From positions 1 to 16,878 of the forward strand of contig JBFHFS010000084.1 of NCBI GenBank assembly GCA_041583495.1: a DNA stretch of 16,878 nucleotides, read 5' to 3'. Below, one piece after another: positions 15,481 to 16,878 of this stretch (position 1 is the first letter of the stretch; every line of letters begins with the position of its first letter). The notes beneath the pieces are model-generated. The model searched no databases. It was given only the letters and a program-made list of their open reading frames with translations, and had not been told where the DNA came from. The position numbers and the translations under genes are program-made. The DNA comes from JBFHFS01 sp041583495. GTDB taxonomy: Bacteria; Bacteroidota; Bacteroidia; Bacteroidales; Marinilabiliaceae.

Positions 15481-15484
15481 CGGC

Positions 15485-15994
15485 ATGATGGTATGGGACG
15501 AATATTTAAGGGATCTCTTTGCAGACCGCATCAAAGAGGAAGCACTTCAACTCCTCCAAGACCGCCCCTCGGAAATAGGGGCTCTGATGGGTTACATCTC
15601 GGGGCAGGAAGAGAAACTAGCCTGGAGGGCCGCCTGGATCATTGATCATCTGAACCAAAAGGCACCCTTGCTGGTAAGGCCCTATCTGCCGCAACTATCC
15701 GCCATCCTCAAGGCCACGCCCTTCAACGGTGTTCGCCGCTCCCTGATAAAGATATTGGTTACCAACCCCACCGAGGTTAACGAAGACGGTCTTCTGGTGG
15801 ATCTCTGCTTCAGGTGGATGATAAACCCCACCATTCCCACAGCTGTTCGGGCACACGCCATGAAACTGGTCTTTAACCTGCTGCCACATTACCCCGATTT
15901 AAAAGGGGAGCTTAAAACCTCTCTTGAACAGGCCTGCGAAGAAGAAGCCAAGGGGGTACAGAGTTGTGCCAGGAAATTACTCACAAAACTTTAA
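15485..15994 (+). CDS. HEAT-repeat-like alpha-helical protein, function unknown
   Basis: A 169-residue soluble protein without signal peptide. It is made of amphipathic helices in pairs with the feel of HEAT/ARM repeats, such as EKLAWRAAWIIDHLNQKAP, LVRPYLPQLSAILKATPFNG, VRRSLIKILVTNP, VDLCFRWMINPTIPTAVRAH, AMKLVFNLLPHYPDLKGELK and ARKLLTKL. HEAT-like proteins commonly act as scaffolds, but nothing shows the partner. The frame is open from GTG 15461, but the start is taken as ATG 15485 (or the next ATG, 15488) because of the TATTTTTG box just before it. It follows pcm by about 55 bp and is convergent with msrA, with 11 bp between the stop codons. Confidence 0.75.
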   Translation: MMVWDEYLRDLFADRIKEEALQLLQDRPSEIGALMGYISGQEEKLAWRAAWIIDHLNQKAPLLVRPYLPQLSAILKATPFNGVRRSLIKILVTNPTEVNEDGLLVDLCFRWMINPTIPTAVRAHAMKLVFNLLPHYPDLKGELKTSLEQACEEEAKGVQSCARKLLTKL

Positions 15995-16005
15995 CGCCCC
16001 CCCAT

Positions 16006-16614
16006 TTATCGGTTCTTCAACTTCTCTTTAAATGCCTTTTTGAACTTATCTACCTTTGGGTTGATCACCATACGGCAATAAGGCTGGTTGGGATTATTGT
16101 TATAATAATCCTGATGATAGTTCTCAGCCTGGAAAAAGTTAATAAGAGGACTCACCTCAGTTACGATAGGTGCGTCAAAGACGCCCTGTGCCTGCAGTTC
16201 GTCGATCATGGCTTCAGTCTCTTCCTTTTGTTGCGGGTTATGATAAAAGACCACAGATCGATACTGAGTGCCTACATCCGCCCCTTGACGGTTAAGGGTT
16301 GTGGGATCGTGCACGGAAAAGAAGACCGTCAGCAACTCCTGAAACGAGATTACCCCGGGATCGAAAGTAATGCGAATCACCTCGGCATGTCCGGTAAGGC
16401 CTGTACAAACCTCCTTATAGGAGGGGTTAACAACCTCTCCACCGCTAAAGCCCGAAACCACTTCGTGCACCCCTTTTAACTGTTCAAAAATGGTTTCCAC
16501 ACACCAATAACAGCCCCCACCAAAGGTAGCCTGGCTCTCGTTGGATTTAACTTCTGATTTTGTCATATTCATCGTTAAAAATGTCAAAAATACAAATAGC
16601 CACGTTCGTTTCAT
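16006..16614 (-). CDS. msrA: Peptide-methionine (S)-S-oxide reductase, exported (MsrA)
   Basis: Reduces methionine-S-sulfoxide in damaged proteins. The catalytic motif is FGGGCYWCVE (31-40), with catalytic Cys35; most homologues have GCFWC, so Phe is replaced by Tyr here. The typical segments FSGGEVVNPSYKEVCTGLTG, HAEVIRITFDP, HDPTTLNRQGADVGTQYRSV and ENYHQDYY are present, and the C-terminal QPYC could supply a resolving Cys. Residues 1-20 (MKRTWLFVFLTFLTMNMTKS) are a signal peptide, so this MsrA acts in the periplasm. Start: the frame is open to TTG 16644, but ATG 16614 gives a clean signal peptide and is preceded by AAAAAG. There is no fused MsrB. It is convergent with the HEAT-like gene. 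Confidence 0.93.
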   Translation of the reverse strand: MKRTWLFVFLTFLTMNMTKSEVKSNESQATFGGGCYWCVETIFEQLKGVHEVVSGFSGGEVVNPSYKEVCTGLTGHAEVIRITFDPGVISFQELLTVFFSVHDPTTLNRQGADVGTQYRSVVFYHNPQQKEETEAMIDELQAQGVFDAPIVTEVSPLINFFQAENYHQDYYNNNPNQPYCRMVINPKVDKFKKAFKEKLKNR

Positions 16615-16751
16615 CTTTTTATAATTATTATTTTTCAACTGCAACCCCCAACTCCGTAAGATAAACCGGCTTGCAAGGTTTATCTTTTGATACAGACCAT
16701 CAGGGGTCTAAATAAATATTTATCTCTTTTCATGCTCGAGCCGCAAGGGCT

Positions 16752-16783
16752 TTTACTTTCTTCCTTCAGCCGAAGAAAGTAAA
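16752..16783. repeat. REP-like palindromic element
   Basis: TTTACTTTCTTC (16752-16763) and GAAGAAAGTAAA (16772-16783) form a perfect 12-bp stem with the 8-nt loop CTTCAGCC. The surrounding sequence, about 16735-16830 (CCGCAAGGGC before, ACAAAGAGGGCCG after), has the look of a dispersed repeat seen between genes in various bacteria. No transposase is visible; the right window edge may cut the element. Confidence 0.55.
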
Positions 16784-16878
16784 CAAAGAGGGCCGTCGCT
16801 GCAGATAAATTACTAACAATCAATATGATTTCCTCAAATCCAGGAACTCTCCCGATTGTGGTTTTTGGGGCTTTTGGG

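Noticed and set aside
1..16878. A defence, CRISPR, phage or secretion-type novel system
   Set aside because: No arrays, toxin-antitoxin-like pairs, integrases, nucleases or phage structural genes are seen; the genes are largely conserved chromosomal families.

Overview
The window is a single stretch of chromosome from a member of the Bacteroidota, probably a marine or gut-type Bacteroidales/Marinilabiliales relative. The reasons are: no Shine-Dalgarno sequences before the genes; promoter boxes of the Bacteroidota type (TTG, then 19 nt, then TAnnTTTG); families largely typical of that phylum (DUF4301, FadL plus GDSL lipoprotein pair, long tricorn-like protease with signal peptide); and gene order TPR / phosphosulfolactate synthase-like / DUF368 / aroE. 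The exact genus cannot be told from the sequence. There is no phage, CRISPR array, rRNA or tRNA. It reads as ordinary core chromosome with small repeats and relics between the genes.

Layout. (1) 1-219: the left edge holds a series of nested complementary segments that fold into one long interrupted rod (about 32-179), followed at once by a strong intrinsic terminator (182-219). This is a candidate structured small RNA, 6S-like in shape. 220-485 shows nothing convincing. (2) 486-3743: a secreted tricorn-family S41 protease. It is convergent with the next unit, and a two-way terminator (3798-3838) lies between them. (3) 6490-3864 on the minus strand: a FadL-type outer-membrane channel followed by a GDSL-family lipoprotein, together a likely lipid hydrolysis and uptake unit. 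Its upstream region carries a good promoter and two copies of a 16-bp direct repeat exactly 100 bp apart. (4) 6886-8418: DUF4301, with motifs resembling UDP-sugar pyrophosphorylases. (5) 8521-11652: an operon with its own promoter encoding a TPR protein, a ComA-type enzyme and a DUF368/PopT undecaprenyl-phosphate transporter, with a 4-nt gap and then a 1-nt stop/start overlap. (6) 11947-12690: aroE, flanked by purine-rich short repeats. (7) 13891-13100 on the minus strand: truA. (8) 13892-14234: a gene-poor gap with a probable relic of an IS5-type transposase. (9) 14235-15994: a small protein resembling bacterial eRF1-like (baeRF) proteins, a protein-L-isoaspartate methyltransferase with a hydrophobic N-terminus, and an alpha-helical HEAT-like protein. 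(10) 16614-16006 on the minus strand: an exported MsrA, then at the right edge a palindromic REP-like element.

How the genes work together. The clearest functional pairs are FadL channel plus GDSL lipoprotein (envelope lipid use) and Pcm plus MsrA (repair of aged or oxidised protein, both seemingly directed to the envelope). ComA-like enzyme plus PopT form one tightly coupled transcription unit whose joint purpose is not obvious. I did not find a clearly new defence or mobile system. The best candidates for something undescribed are the RNA at the left edge, the operator-like repeat pair upstream of fadL, and the TPR-ComA-PopT coupling.
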